NCBI RefSeq assembly: GCF_900111375.1
Contig: NZ_FOHB01000005.1
Location: forward strand, 124,001 to 188,000
Direction of reading: 5' to 3'
Length of the DNA stretch: 64,000 bases
Source of the DNA: Pedococcus cremeus
GTDB taxonomy: Bacteria > Actinomycetota > Actinomycetes > Actinomycetales > Dermatophilaceae
A program made the translations under genes and the position numbers. Numbering within the stretch: the first letter of the stretch is position 1; the number at the start of each line of letters is the position of its first letter. Positions 33,309 to 41,682 of this stretch are shown here, one piece after another. Under the pieces are notes generated by a model that ran no database searches, was not told the DNA's origin, and worked only from the letters and a program-made list of their open reading frames with translations.

Positions 33309-35621
33309 TCAGCTCTCCTCGATGACGCGGCCGCCGAGGATCCGCTCGATGACCGGTCGGCCGACCTCGCCGAGGCCCTCGATGTCCTCGTCGTCGTCGC
33401 TCGCGGCACTGTCATCGGCGACCCGGGCCTCCGGGGTGGCTGCAGGCCCCTCCGCCTCGACGACGGCCAGGGCCCGCTTGAGGTGCGACATCTGCGGCGG
33501 CGCCTCGCCGGGGGCCGCGCCCGGGTCCGCGGCCGGCGGCGGCTCGCTCGCCCAGGACGGAGCGCTGTCGGGTGCCGCTGACCTGTTGGCCCAGCTGTCG
33601 CCGGCCTCACCGGTATGCCGCGCGGCAGCTTCCAGCCCCGGGTCACCAGGGGTGGAAGGTGCCGGGGACGTCGCCCCGGGCCCGGTCTGGGAGGACGCCG
33701 GCTGTGCCGACGACGATGGGGCGGTGGCCGAAGGGGCCTGGCCGCCCGCACCGGCGGGGGTCTGCCCCTCGGGGACGGGCACGCACTCGACTCGGGCATC
33801 GACCCCGAGGACGTCGATGAGGGCCTGGCGGACCAGCTCGGTGTGCGGGCCCTGCCGGAAGCGCACCAGCAGCGCGGTGGGCGCGATGCCGAGCTCGAGG
33901 CGCGTGCCGTCGTAGCTCTGCACGTGGGCGTGGTCGGAGACCAGGGTCCAGGTGACCCGCTTGTTGCGCGAGAGCCAGGTGAGGACGTCAGGCCACGCGC
34001 GACGGATCGCAGCGGTGTCGATGCCACCGGCCGCCGGCGCGGGTGCCTCGGCCGGGGCGGCGGTCCGCTCGCGAGCCGACGCGGGGCGCTGCCCGGCAGG
34101 GGCGGTGGGCGCGGTCGCCTCGTGGTGGTCGGCACGCCCGTCAGGCGCGGAGCGCTCGGGGGCCCGCTGGGCTGGAACTGGCTGGGCCGGGGCCGGCCGG
34201 CCCGACTCCTGGGGATCCGGGTGCGGGGCCGAGGGCGAGGTCGCCCGGGCGGCGGCGCGGGCTGCGGCCGCTCCCGTCAGGCCACCCGCCTCGGCCGGGG
34301 CGTCGGAGAACTCCGGCTCCACCGTCGGCGCAGCGGCAGCCGGGGCCGTCGCAGCGACGGAGGGCGCGGTGGGCGGCGGAGCTGCCGCGACCTGGGGCGC
34401 CGGCGGCGCCGGACGAGTCCCGGTGCCGTGGCCGCCGGGGGCGGCGCCGGTGGGCACGCCTCCCACCTCGAGGCGACGCTCGATGCGGTCGAGCCGCGCG
34501 GCATACCCGCTCTCGCCGGAGGCGGCCGGGAGGAGCACGCGGGCACAGATCAGCTCGAGCTGCAGGCGCGGCGCGGTGGCGCCGGTCATCTCGGTGAGGC
34601 CGGCGTTGACGATGTCGGCGGCGCGCGACAGCGTGCCCTGGCCGAACGCCGCGGCCTGCTGGCGCATCCGCTCGACCTGGTCCTCGGGCAGCCCGCGCAG
34701 CACGGAGGCGGCGCCGTCGGGCACGGCGGCGACGACGATCAGGTCGCGCAGCCGCTCGAGGAGGTCTTCGACGAAGCGCCGCGGGTCGAGGCCGGTCTCG
34801 ATGACGCGGTCGATCTGGGTGAAGACGCCCGCTCCGTCGCCGGCGGCGAAGGCGTCGATGATGGCGTCGAGCAGCTCGGCGTCGGTGAAGCCGAGCAGGG
34901 CGGCGGCGCCCTCATAGGTGAGCCCGTCGTCACCGGAGCCGGCGATGAGCTGGTCGAGCACCGAGAGCGAGTCACGCACCGAGCCGCCGCCGGCGCGGAC
35001 GACGAACGACAGCACGCCGGGGGCGACCTTCACGCCCTCGGACGCGCAGAGCTGCTCCATGTAGGCCTGCAGCCGCTGCGGCGGCACGAGGCGGAACGGG
35101 TAGTGGTGGGTGCGGGAGCGGATGGTGCCGATGACCTTCTCGGGCTCGGTCGTCGCGAAGACGAACTTCACGTGCTCCGGCGGCTCCTCGACGATCTTGA
35201 GCAGGGCGTTGAAGCCCTGCGGCGTCACCATGTGCGCCTCGTCGATGATGTAGATCTTGTAGCGGCTCTGGGCCGGACCGTAGGACGCGCGCTCGCGCAG
35301 GTCGCGGGCGTCGTCGACGCCACCGTGGCTGGCCGCGTCGATCTCGATGACGTCGACCGTGCCGGAGCCGCCGCGGGCCAGGGCCACGCAGGAGTCGCAG
35401 GTGCCGCACGGCTCGGGGGTCGGCCCCTGCTCGCAGTTCAGACAACGGGCGAGGATGCGGGCGCTCGTGGTCTTGCCACAGCCGCGCGGACCCGAGAAGA
35501 GGTAGGCATGGTTGACCCGGCCGGTCCGCAGCGCCTGCATGAGCGGCTCCGTCACGTGCTCCTGCCCGATGACGTCGGCGAAGGTCTCGGGTCGGTAGCG
35601 GCGGTACAGGGCGGTGCTCAC
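33309..35621 (-). CDS. dnaX: DNA polymerase III subunits gamma and tau
   Basis: A 770-residue clamp-loader ATPase. Walker A is G-P-R-G-C-G-K50-T-T, the zinc site is C63, C72, C75 and C78, and IIDEAHM is Walker B. After about residue 360 comes an Ala/Pro/Gly-rich linker of over 150 residues, typical of actinobacteria, then a C-terminal domain (ITTAAIRRAWPDVLTWLSRNK) and another low-complexity tail. GTG is the start; TAGGGT (35628-35633, minus strand) ends six bases before it, suggesting a leaderless mRNA. I see no slippery sequence strong enough to predict programmed frameshifting. The SRP RNA gene lies directly upstream on the same strand. Confidence 0.96.
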   Translation of the reverse strand: MSTALYRRYRPETFADVIGQEHVTEPLMQALRTGRVNHAYLFSGPRGCGKTTSARILARCLNCEQGPTPEPCGTCDSCVALARGGSGTVDVIEIDAASHGGVDDARDLRERASYGPAQSRYKIYIIDEAHMVTPQGFNALLKIVEEPPEHVKFVFATTEPEKVIGTIRSRTHHYPFRLVPPQRLQAYMEQLCASEGVKVAPGVLSFVVRAGGGSVRDSLSVLDQLIAGSGDDGLTYEGAAALLGFTDAELLDAIIDAFAAGDGAGVFTQIDRVIETGLDPRRFVEDLLERLRDLIVVAAVPDGAASVLRGLPEDQVERMRQQAAAFGQGTLSRAADIVNAGLTEMTGATAPRLQLELICARVLLPAASGESGYAARLDRIERRLEVGGVPTGAAPGGHGTGTRPAPPAPQVAAAPPPTAPSVAATAPAAAAPTVEPEFSDAPAEAGGLTGAAAARAAARATSPSAPHPDPQESGRPAPAQPVPAQRAPERSAPDGRADHHEATAPTAPAGQRPASARERTAAPAEAPAPAAGGIDTAAIRRAWPDVLTWLSRNKRVTWTLVSDHAHVQSYDGTRLELGIAPTALLVRFRQGPHTELVRQALIDVLGVDARVECVPVPEGQTPAGAGGQAPSATAPSSSAQPASSQTGPGATSPAPSTPGDPGLEAAARHTGEAGDSWANRSAAPDSAPSWASEPPPAADPGAAPGEAPPQMSHLKRALAVVEAEGPAATPEARVADDSAASDDDEDIEGLGEVGRPVIERILGGRVIEES

Positions 35622-35701
35622 GTGGGAACCCTAACTGCCGCCGGGGACACCGCGGTATGCCGCGGACCGGCTTCCTGGCCCGGGGCCGAGCCGGAGAACA
35701 G

Positions 35702-35790
35702 GGACACCCCGCGTACCTGGAAGAGCTCGCCTACCCTTGCTGCATTCCTGCCCTGGGGGAGTTCGGTGAGGTACCACCACGCGGGGTGCC
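35702..35790 (-). ncRNA. ffs: Signal recognition particle RNA (4.5S type)
   Basis: On the minus strand the apical SRP domain is clear: CAGGGCAGGAATGCAGCAAGG carries the GGAA tetraloop region and the conserved asymmetric loop. The ends pair as GGCACCCCGCGTGG with the GC-rich complement near 35702. The short hairpin form without an Alu domain is standard for the phylum. Its position upstream of dnaX is conserved in actinobacteria. The exact ends are estimated from base pairing. Confidence 0.93.
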
Positions 35791-35905
35791 GCCGCCGAGT
35801 CTAGGGCCAGCCCGGGCGATCACCAAAGCAGGGTGCTGGGCCGTGGCTGCGAGGGCCCCTGACCGGATTGGGTCGATCGCACCACCCTCCGGTACTCTCC
35901 TCGGC

Positions 35906-35993
35906 GGAGGATTCGCATAGTGGCCTAGTGCGCACGATTGGAAATCGTGTTGGGATAAAACCCTCGGGGGTTCAAATCCCCCATCCTCCGCCA
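35906..35993 (+). tRNA. tRNA-Ser (anticodon GGA), CCA encoded
   Basis: Acceptor GGAGGAT (35906-35912) pairs with ATCCTCC (35983-35989), with discriminator G and encoded CCA. The anticodon loop TTGGAAA on the stem CACGA/TCGTG gives GGA, which reads UCC and UCU. A long variable arm (TGGGATAAAACCCTC region) marks the serine type. A strong terminator follows at once. Confidence 0.97.
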
Positions 35994-36041
35994 AACGAAA
36001 GAGACGGACCCCACGCTTTTCGGGGTCCGTCTCTTTCGTTT
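35993..36041. terminator. Terminator of tRNA-Ser
   Basis: A perfect 20-base stem (AAACGAAAGAGACGGACCCC and its complement) closes a 9-base loop and ends in a T-rich right arm. It overlaps the tRNA CCA end by one base. Confidence 0.9.
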
Positions 36042-36052
36042 ATCGAGCGCGC

Positions 36053-36104
36053 GGGAACCGTCGCGGCGGGGGAACGAGCGAGCGACGGTTCCCCCATCCT
36101 CCGC
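36053..36104. repeat. Inverted repeat plus copy of the tRNA-Ser 3' end
   Basis: GGGAACCGTCGC (36053-36064) and its complement (36082-36093) can form a second hairpin downstream of the tRNA terminator. Its right flank, TCCCCCATCCTCCGC (36090-36104), repeats the last 15 bases of the tRNA-Ser T-stem and acceptor. The rest of the gap to 36275 shows nothing clear. Confidence 0.55.
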
Positions 36105-36275
36105 GGGTCGCGAAGCGACCCAAGCCGTCCCCCTCCAGCGCCACTTCCCTTTGGACTCCGCGAGTCCCCCGTTCAGCCCCTTCCTCGAACCTGAGCTCTT
36201 CGGCGAGCATGTCCGCGGCAGACGAGGGCATGCGGGAAAGCCGCACCGCCGAAGGACGCGGAGGAGTGGGGGCGA

Positions 36276-36821
36276 ATGTCCATGGCAGCCGGCGAGACGC
36301 GCTCCACGCAGAGGTTCGCGAACTACCGGGCCGCGTGGCTCCCGGTGCTCCCACTGGTGGCCCTGGTGGGAGCCATGCTGTTCAGCGCGGATCCCGGGGT
36401 GGTGGCGCTGCTGCTCCTTGCCACCCTGGTGGCGATCGGCGTGGCGCTGCTGGTCGCGCTGTCGCCGGGGGTGTTCATCGACGGCGATCGGCTGGGTGTG
36501 CCAGGACGCGAAGGTCGTCGCCGCGCTCCGGGCGGTGAGGTCGACCTCCGCCGCCTCACCCGCGTGCGGTCGGTGAGCTACCAAGGTGGCCGGGTCTCCG
36601 GGCGAGGCCTGGCGCTGTTCCGCAACCAGCTCCTGCTCGAGGACAGCGACGGCGGCCAGGCGATGTTCTGGGCGTGGGGGTGGACTCCGAAGGCGGCGCT
36701 CCAAGACGCCTTGCGCCGCTCCGTCGTGTCCACCCGCGCCCGGATGGACCCGATGTCCTTCTGGCGGCTGGGGTTCACGAAGGGCGAGGCGCGGATCAGC
36801 CCCCTGCGACGTCTCCTCTAG
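36276..36821 (+). CDS. Membrane protein of unknown function
   Basis: A 181-residue protein with two adjacent membrane helices (about 20-38 and 40-68), followed by a cytoplasmic basic region (GREGRRRAPGGEVDLRRLTRVRSVSYQGGR) and a beta-rich part with ALFRNQLLLEDSDGGQAMFWAWGW. The layout resembles small PH-like membrane proteins of actinobacteria, but I do not recognise a family. ATG codons at 36276 and 36282 are both possible; GGGGGCGA lies upstream. It stands alone and ends before a bidirectional terminator. Confidence 0.7.
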   Translation: MSMAAGETRSTQRFANYRAAWLPVLPLVALVGAMLFSADPGVVALLLLATLVAIGVALLVALSPGVFIDGDRLGVPGREGRRRAPGGEVDLRRLTRVRSVSYQGGRVSGRGLALFRNQLLLEDSDGGQAMFWAWGWTPKAALQDALRRSVVSTRARMDPMSFWRLGFTKGEARISPLRRLL

Positions 36822-36853
36822 CCGGTCATGCCGCCGGCCATCCACCGGCCGTG

Positions 36854-36889
36854 ACGACGGCCCCCGGAGCGCGCTCCGGGGGCCGTCGT
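36854..36889. terminator. Bidirectional terminator
   Basis: Stem ACGACGGCCCCCGGAGC with its complement; the centre (GAGCGCGCTC) is itself palindromic. It lies between the convergent genes ending at 36821 and 36915. Confidence 0.85.
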
Positions 36890-36914
36890 TCGGGTCGGCG
36901 TCAGGGGGTCGGCG

Positions 36915-38582
36915 TCAGTGGGCGCCGCTGAGCTGCTTCTCCTCGATCTCGGCCTCCCGGCGAGACTCCTCGATGTAGCCCTCCACCGTGGGGGTGTCGA
37001 GGCGCACCGAGTAGGCGAGCGCGTAGATCGCCGCGGAGAAGGCCAGCATGACGGGCAGCGCGGACCCGAAGTGGAGCCAGCCCTTCCCGCCGCCGTAGTC
37101 GCTCATCCACGAGAACAGCGCGAGGCCGAGAAGCCAGGGCACGTACCAGGAGCCGGCCTTCCAGTCCCAGCGGTGCGAGTCACCGCGACCGCGGTGCACG
37201 AGGTTCGTGACCGCGAGCAGCCCGAAGCCGATGAGCACGGCGAGGAAGAGCTTGAGGTTGGTCTGCCAGCCGGTCCAGTAGACGATCATGTTCGAGGACC
37301 AGAAGCCCAGGAACGGGATGACGTGCCCGCCGGGCAGCCTGAACGGCCGCTCCTGGTCCGGGATCTGGCGGCGCATCGCGGCGAGCACGAGGGGGCCCGA
37401 CCCGAAGGACAGCACGGTCGCCGAGGTGATGAACCCGACCAGCTGCTGCCAGCTGGGGAACGGCAGGAACAGCACGAGCCCGACGACGAAGCTCAGCAGC
37501 ATGCTGACGAGCGGCACGCCACGCGAGCTGGTGCGCCCCAGCGCCTCGGGCGCGTTGCCGTTCTTGGCCATCGCGTAGGAGATGCGCGAGGTGACCGTGA
37601 TGTAGATCAGGCCGGTGTCCGCCGGTGAGACGACCGCATCGATGTAGAGCAGCACCGCGAGCCAGCTCAGGCCGAGGATGCTGGCCACTGCGGCGAGGGG
37701 GCCGAAATCGTCGGTGAAGTTGACGTTGGCCCAGCCCTTGGCGATGTTGTCGGGTGCCAGCGCGCCGATGAAGGCGACCTGCAGCAGGACGTAGATGAGG
37801 GCGGTCAGCAGCACCGAGCCGATCACGGCCAGCGGCACGTTCCGGCGCGGGTTGTCGGTCTCACCGGCCAGCTCGATGCCCTGCCGGAACCCCAGGTAGG
37901 AGAAGACGATCCCGGAGGTCGCGATGGCGGTGAAGACACCGTGCCAGCCGGCCGGCTTGAACCCCTGGGACGTGAAGTTCTCGCCGTGGAACTGCGTGAA
38001 CAGGAACGACACGATCACGACCAGGATGATCGCGAGCTTCCACCAGACGAGGGCGTTGTTCACCCGGGCGAACCACTTGATGCCCACGTAGTTGATGACG
38101 ACGAAGACCGCCATGGCCACGACGGCGAAGGTCAGGCCGAGCCCGGTCAGGGTGTGCACGGTGCTGCCATCGGCGACCGTGTGCTTCTCGGTGAAGGGGG
38201 CGTACTTCGTGGCGTACTGGAGCGCGCCCTCGACCTCGATGGGCGCGACGCTCATGCAGGCCACCCAGGTGATCCAGCCGGTGACGAAGCTCGCGAACGA
38301 GCCGAAGGCGATGTGCGGGAAGCGCACCACTCCACCCGACAGCGGGAACATCGTGCCGAGCTCGGCGTAGCAGAGCCCGATCAGCAGGATCATGACGCCG
38401 CCCAGCGCCCAGGAGATGACGGAGGCGGGGCCGGCGGCCTGCGACGCGTTCATGGCGCCGAAGAGCCAGCCGGAGCCGATGATCGACCCCACGCTCGCGA
38501 AGAGCAGCCCGATGCGTCCTACGTGCCGTCTGAGCTCGGGGGCTCCCTCTGCTTGTTCTCTTACCTGTGCCTCAGCGGACAT
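36915..38582 (-). CDS. APC-superfamily amino acid permease
   Basis: A 555-residue transporter with about 12-13 membrane segments. The first helix carries GRIGLLFASVGSIIGSGWLFG, the substrate-binding GSIIGSG motif of the APC fold; a later segment has SYLGFRQGIELAGETDNPRRN, which is the conserved loop after helix 6. The C-terminus is charged and cytoplasmic. AAGGAGG lies five bases before the ATG. It follows the sugar kinase on the same strand after 115 bases. The substrate is unknown; given the nearby peptidoglycan-recycling genes, uptake of released amino acids is a reasonable guess, not shown. Confidence 0.9.
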   Translation of the reverse strand: MSAEAQVREQAEGAPELRRHVGRIGLLFASVGSIIGSGWLFGAMNASQAAGPASVISWALGGVMILLIGLCYAELGTMFPLSGGVVRFPHIAFGSFASFVTGWITWVACMSVAPIEVEGALQYATKYAPFTEKHTVADGSTVHTLTGLGLTFAVVAMAVFVVINYVGIKWFARVNNALVWWKLAIILVVIVSFLFTQFHGENFTSQGFKPAGWHGVFTAIATSGIVFSYLGFRQGIELAGETDNPRRNVPLAVIGSVLLTALIYVLLQVAFIGALAPDNIAKGWANVNFTDDFGPLAAVASILGLSWLAVLLYIDAVVSPADTGLIYITVTSRISYAMAKNGNAPEALGRTSSRGVPLVSMLLSFVVGLVLFLPFPSWQQLVGFITSATVLSFGSGPLVLAAMRRQIPDQERPFRLPGGHVIPFLGFWSSNMIVYWTGWQTNLKLFLAVLIGFGLLAVTNLVHRGRGDSHRWDWKAGSWYVPWLLGLALFSWMSDYGGGKGWLHFGSALPVMLAFSAAIYALAYSVRLDTPTVEGYIEESRREAEIEEKQLSGAH

Positions 38583-38697
38583 GCCGTCCTCCTTGGTCGG
38601 GGGCCAAAAGACGCTCGACCGTACCGGGACCAAACGTGTCCCACCACCGCAAAGCACCACGGATGGTGCGAACGTGACCAGTGGGGCAGCGATGGCC

Positions 38698-39621
38698 TCA
38701 GCGGGCGAGCAGGTATGCCGGGTGCTCGGGCGCCGTGCCCGTCTCCGCCACGTGGGCGCCGATGGCCAGCGCACCGTCGAGTGCGCTCCCCGTCGCGGGC
38801 TGCAGCACCTGCCCCACCTCCCTGAGCCGCTCGTGCAGCGCCTCAGCCACCGGGGCCGCCCGCAGCAGGCCGCCCGTGCCAGTCAGCACCGGGGCCGCCA
38901 GACCCGAGGCAGCGGCCAGCAGCGACTCGGCGAGCGCCCTTCCGGCGCGCGCGCAGAGGTCGGCCGCCACCGGGTCCGCGGCTGCGGCGGCGGCGACGTC
39001 GGGGGCGAACGAGGCCAGCGCGTGGGGTGCGTCGGCGGTGGTCATCACCCGGCGCGGCCAGCCGTCGACGGGACCGAACCGGGCCTCCCCGGCGGCGAGG
39101 AGGTCCGGGGACCCGCCGGGCACACCGTCCCTGGCACGCAGGGCGGCGCTGAGGCCCTCGAGCCCGAGCCACGCCGCGGACCCGCGGTCACCGAGCACGT
39201 GCCCCCAGCCGTCGACCCGGTTCCAGTGGTCGGCGAAGTCGCTGCCGAAGGCCACCGCCCCGGTGCCGGCAGCCACGACCGCGCCCGGGCGCAGCCCCCC
39301 GATGGCCCCGACGAGGCTGGTCACGGCGTCGCTGGTCACCACCGTGCGAGAGGCGCCGAGCTCGGCGTGCACCTGCGCCAGCACCTCGGCGCGGTCGGCG
39401 AGGAACAGCAGGCCGCGCATCCCCCAGACCACGACGTCGGGCTCGGTGACCCCGGCGTCGGCGAGCAGCGACCGGGTGTCGGCGGCCAGCGCCGCCACGT
39501 CGATCCCCGCGGTGCCCACCCGCGCGCCGGTGCCGGCGAGCACCGGACCCGGCCCGTCGGCATACCGGCACTGCACCCGCAGGCCCGAGCCACCCACGTC
39601 CACCCCCACGACCACCGTCAC
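38698..39621 (-). CDS. BadF/BadG-family N-acetylhexosamine kinase (MurK-like)
   Basis: A 307-residue sugar kinase of the ASKHA fold. The ATP phosphate motif 1 is VVGVDVGGSGLRVQ, motif 2 is VVAAGTGAVAFG near 115-126, and the adenosine motif is VLTGTGGLLRAAP near 255. Members phosphorylate N-acetylglucosamine and, in the MurK branch of clostridia, also MurNAc. Next to murQ, which needs MurNAc 6-phosphate, and an ABC importer that delivers unphosphorylated sugar, a MurNAc kinase role is the best inference. GTG is the start. It is cut off from the importer genes by the plus-strand ArsR/SRPBCC pair. Confidence 0.82.
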   Translation of the reverse strand: MTVVVGVDVGGSGLRVQCRYADGPGPVLAGTGARVGTAGIDVAALAADTRSLLADAGVTEPDVVVWGMRGLLFLADRAEVLAQVHAELGASRTVVTSDAVTSLVGAIGGLRPGAVVAAGTGAVAFGSDFADHWNRVDGWGHVLGDRGSAAWLGLEGLSAALRARDGVPGGSPDLLAAGEARFGPVDGWPRRVMTTADAPHALASFAPDVAAAAAADPVAADLCARAGRALAESLLAAASGLAAPVLTGTGGLLRAAPVAEALHERLREVGQVLQPATGSALDGALAIGAHVAETGTAPEHPAYLLAR

Positions 39622-39662
39622 GGCCGTGACCCGATCATGTCCGCTCCCTCATGGCAACCCTT

Positions 39663-39678
39663 ATAAGTCTTGACTTAT
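39663..39678. promoter_or_regulatory. Operator of the ArsR/SRPBCC cassette
   Basis: A perfect inverted repeat ATAAGTC-TT-GACTTAT lies 27 bases upstream of the regulator's GTG and overlaps a TTGACT -35-like element. Its 7-2-7 geometry equals that of the arsR operator at 9490. The divergent sugar kinase starts 42 bases away and may be affected. Confidence 0.65.
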
Positions 39679-39704
39679 CTAAGCAGGCTCTGAAACATGG
39701 AGTC

Positions 39705-40097
39705 GTGCACGCGTTCGACGTCCTCGGCGACCCGGTGCGGCGCCGCATCCTCGAGCTGCTCGCCGACGGCGAGAAGCCCTCGGGGCGGCTCGCCGAGGTC
39801 ATCCGCGCCGAGTTCGGCATCAGCCAGCCCGCCGTGTCGCAGCACCTGAAGGTGCTGCGCGACAACGGGTTCACTTCCGTGCGCGCCGACGGCGCCAGGC
39901 GCCTGTATGCCGTGCAGCCCGGCCCGCTCGAGGAGGTGGACGCGTGGGTGGCCCAGTTCCGCGGGTTCTGGGCCCAGCGCCTCGACGCCCTCGGCACCGA
40001 GCTCGCCCGCGGGCGACGCACGCGGCGCGACCGACCTGGACGAGCGCAGGAACAGCAGCCCACCCGCCAGACCCGACCACGAAGGAGCGCACCATGA
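39705..40097 (+). CDS. ArsR/SdpR-type repressor
   Basis: A winged-helix regulator of about 130 residues. The family core HAFDVLGDPVRRRILELLADGE is followed by the recognition region GISQPAVSQHLKVLRDNGF and a wing with GARRLYAVQPGPLEEVDAWV. It lacks the Cys pairs of metal-sensing ArsR proteins and matches the SdpR-like group that controls an adjacent SRPBCC gene. GTG at 39705 is chosen because it places the operator upstream; the frame opens at 39651, which would put the operator inside the gene. It overlaps the next gene by ATGA. Confidence 0.85.
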   Translation: MHAFDVLGDPVRRRILELLADGEKPSGRLAEVIRAEFGISQPAVSQHLKVLRDNGFTSVRADGARRLYAVQPGPLEEVDAWVAQFRGFWAQRLDALGTELARGRRTRRDRPGRAQEQQPTRQTRPRRSAP

Positions 40098-40786
40098 ACC
40101 TGAACGAACCCCTCACCCAGCTCGGGATGGTCGACCGCGAGGTCGCGACCCGCACGGTGGACGGGCGCGAGGCCAAGGCGACCGTGCTGCGGCAGACCTA
40201 CGACGCCCCCATCGACGACGTGTGGGCGGCCTGCACCACCGCCGACCGCATCGGCCGCTGGCTGACACCGGTCTCCGGCGACCTGCGGCTCGGTGGCCGC
40301 TACCAGCTGCAGGGCAACGCCGGCGGCGTCGTCGAGACCTGCGAGCCGCCGCACCTGCTCGGCGTCACGTGGGAGTACGGCGGTGACGTCACGTGGGTCG
40401 AGGTGCGGCTGTCGCCGGCCGAGCACGGCGGCACCCACTTCGAGCTCCGTCACATCGCCCACGTCGACGAGGAGCGCTGGGCCGAGTTCGGCCCCGGAGC
40501 GGTCGGCATCGGCTGGGACATGGCGCTGTTCGGCCTCTCGCTGCACCTGTCGGGCAACGAGATGTCGGGCCCGGAGGAGGCCGCCGCCTGGACGGCCTCC
40601 GACGACGGCCGACTCTTCATGGGCACCAGCGGCGAACGCTGGCACGACGCCCACCTCGCCACCGGGGAGGACCCGGAGAAGGTGCGGGCGTGCGCCGACC
40701 GCACGATCGCGGCATACACGGCACAGCCGCCGGCCCGTGATGGAAACGCAGGCGGAGCTGCAGGCGCGGGCGCCGAGCGGGCCTGA
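40094..40786 (+). CDS. SRPBCC (AHSA1-type) domain protein
   Basis: A 230-residue protein with the START-like fold: TVLRQTYDAPIDDVWAACTTADRIGRWLTPVSGDLRLGGRY at the N-terminal half, then CEPPHLLGVTWEYGGDVTWVEVRLSP. The fold forms a hydrophobic cavity; the ligand is unknown. The C-terminal 60 residues are an extension with TASDDGRLFMGTSGERW. GAAGGAG lies six bases upstream and its ATG overlaps the regulator's stop. The ArsR/SRPBCC pairing is very common and the regulator probably senses the ligand or damage the partner handles. Confidence 0.88.
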   Translation: MNLNEPLTQLGMVDREVATRTVDGREAKATVLRQTYDAPIDDVWAACTTADRIGRWLTPVSGDLRLGGRYQLQGNAGGVVETCEPPHLLGVTWEYGGDVTWVEVRLSPAEHGGTHFELRHIAHVDEERWAEFGPGAVGIGWDMALFGLSLHLSGNEMSGPEEAAAWTASDDGRLFMGTSGERWHDAHLATGEDPEKVRACADRTIAAYTAQPPARDGNAGGAAGAGAERA

Positions 40787-40794
40787 GGAACGGG

Positions 40795-41682
40795 CTATTT
40801 CGTCATCCCGGCCGTCAGGCCGGCCACGATCTGCTTGGTGGCCAGCAGGAACAGCAGGATCAGCGGCACGGTCGTGATGACCAGCCCGGCGAAGACGGCC
40901 GAGTAGTTGGTGGCGTTCTCGCCGAAGAACGTGGTCAGGCCCACCGGCAGCGTGTACTTCTCCTCCCTGCGCAGCAGCACCAGGGGGAAGAGGAAGTCGT
41001 TCCAGATCGGCACGAAGCGGAACACCGCCACCGTCGCCACGGCAGGTCGGACCAGCGGCACCATGATCCGCACGAACGTCTGCCACGTGCTGGCGCCGTC
41101 GAGCTGGGCGGCCTCCTCGAGCTCCACCGGCAGCTGCCGGAAGAAGGTGGTCAGCACGAAGATCGAGAACGGCACCCCCGAGGCGCCGTACATCAGCACC
41201 AGGCCGAGCCGGGAGTCGATGAGCCCCATGCCGTCGAAGAGGTAGAAGATCGGCAGGATCGCCAGGTGGATCGGCAGCATCAGGCCGGAGAGGAACAGCG
41301 CCTCCAGCCACCGGAAGATCCGTGACCTCCCCCGGGCCAGCGCGTATGCCGCCATGGTCGCCACCACGGTCGACAGGGCGACCGCCCCACACGTCACGAG
41401 CAGGGAGTTGGCGAAGTAGGTGGCGAAGTTGCCGACCGTCCAGGCCTCCTTGTAGCTCGCCACCGACAGCGGCCACGGAGCTCCGAGCGGGTCGCTGATG
41501 AGGTCGGCGTTGGAGCGGAACGAGCTGGCCACCATGAGCAGCAGCGGCACCAGGGCGACCGCCGCGTAGCCCCACAGCAGCAGGCTGGCGGTGACGCCAC
41601 CGACCGGCTTCTGCGAGCTGCGGGCACGAGAGCGCCGGCCGGCCGTGAGGGCGCCGGCGCGCAGGCCGGGCAGGGCGCTCAT
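40795..41682 (-). CDS. Carbohydrate ABC permease, MalG type
   Basis: A 295-residue inner-membrane subunit with six membrane segments. The EAA loop that docks the ATPase reads EEAAQLDGASTWQTFVRIMVPLVRP near 195-219. The C-terminus LATKQIVAGLTAGMTK is the classic end of MalG-type sugar permeases. The ATG overlaps the stop of the MalF-type gene by ATGA. With its partner and the binding protein it should import a carbohydrate; the murQ-linked operon points to MurNAc or a muropeptide. No ATP-binding subunit gene is nearby. Confidence 0.93.
   Translation of the reverse strand: MSALPGLRAGALTAGRRSRARSSQKPVGGVTASLLLWGYAAVALVPLLLMVASSFRSNADLISDPLGAPWPLSVASYKEAWTVGNFATYFANSLLVTCGAVALSTVVATMAAYALARGRSRIFRWLEALFLSGLMLPIHLAILPIFYLFDGMGLIDSRLGLVLMYGASGVPFSIFVLTTFFRQLPVELEEAAQLDGASTWQTFVRIMVPLVRPAVATVAVFRFVPIWNDFLFPLVLLRREEKYTLPVGLTTFFGENATNYSAVFAGLVITTVPLILLFLLATKQIVAGLTAGMTK

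Noticed and set aside
33309-35621. Programmed frameshift in dnaX to make gamma
   Set aside because: No strong A/T-rich slippery heptamer is evident in this GC-rich gene; actinobacteria usually make only the long form.
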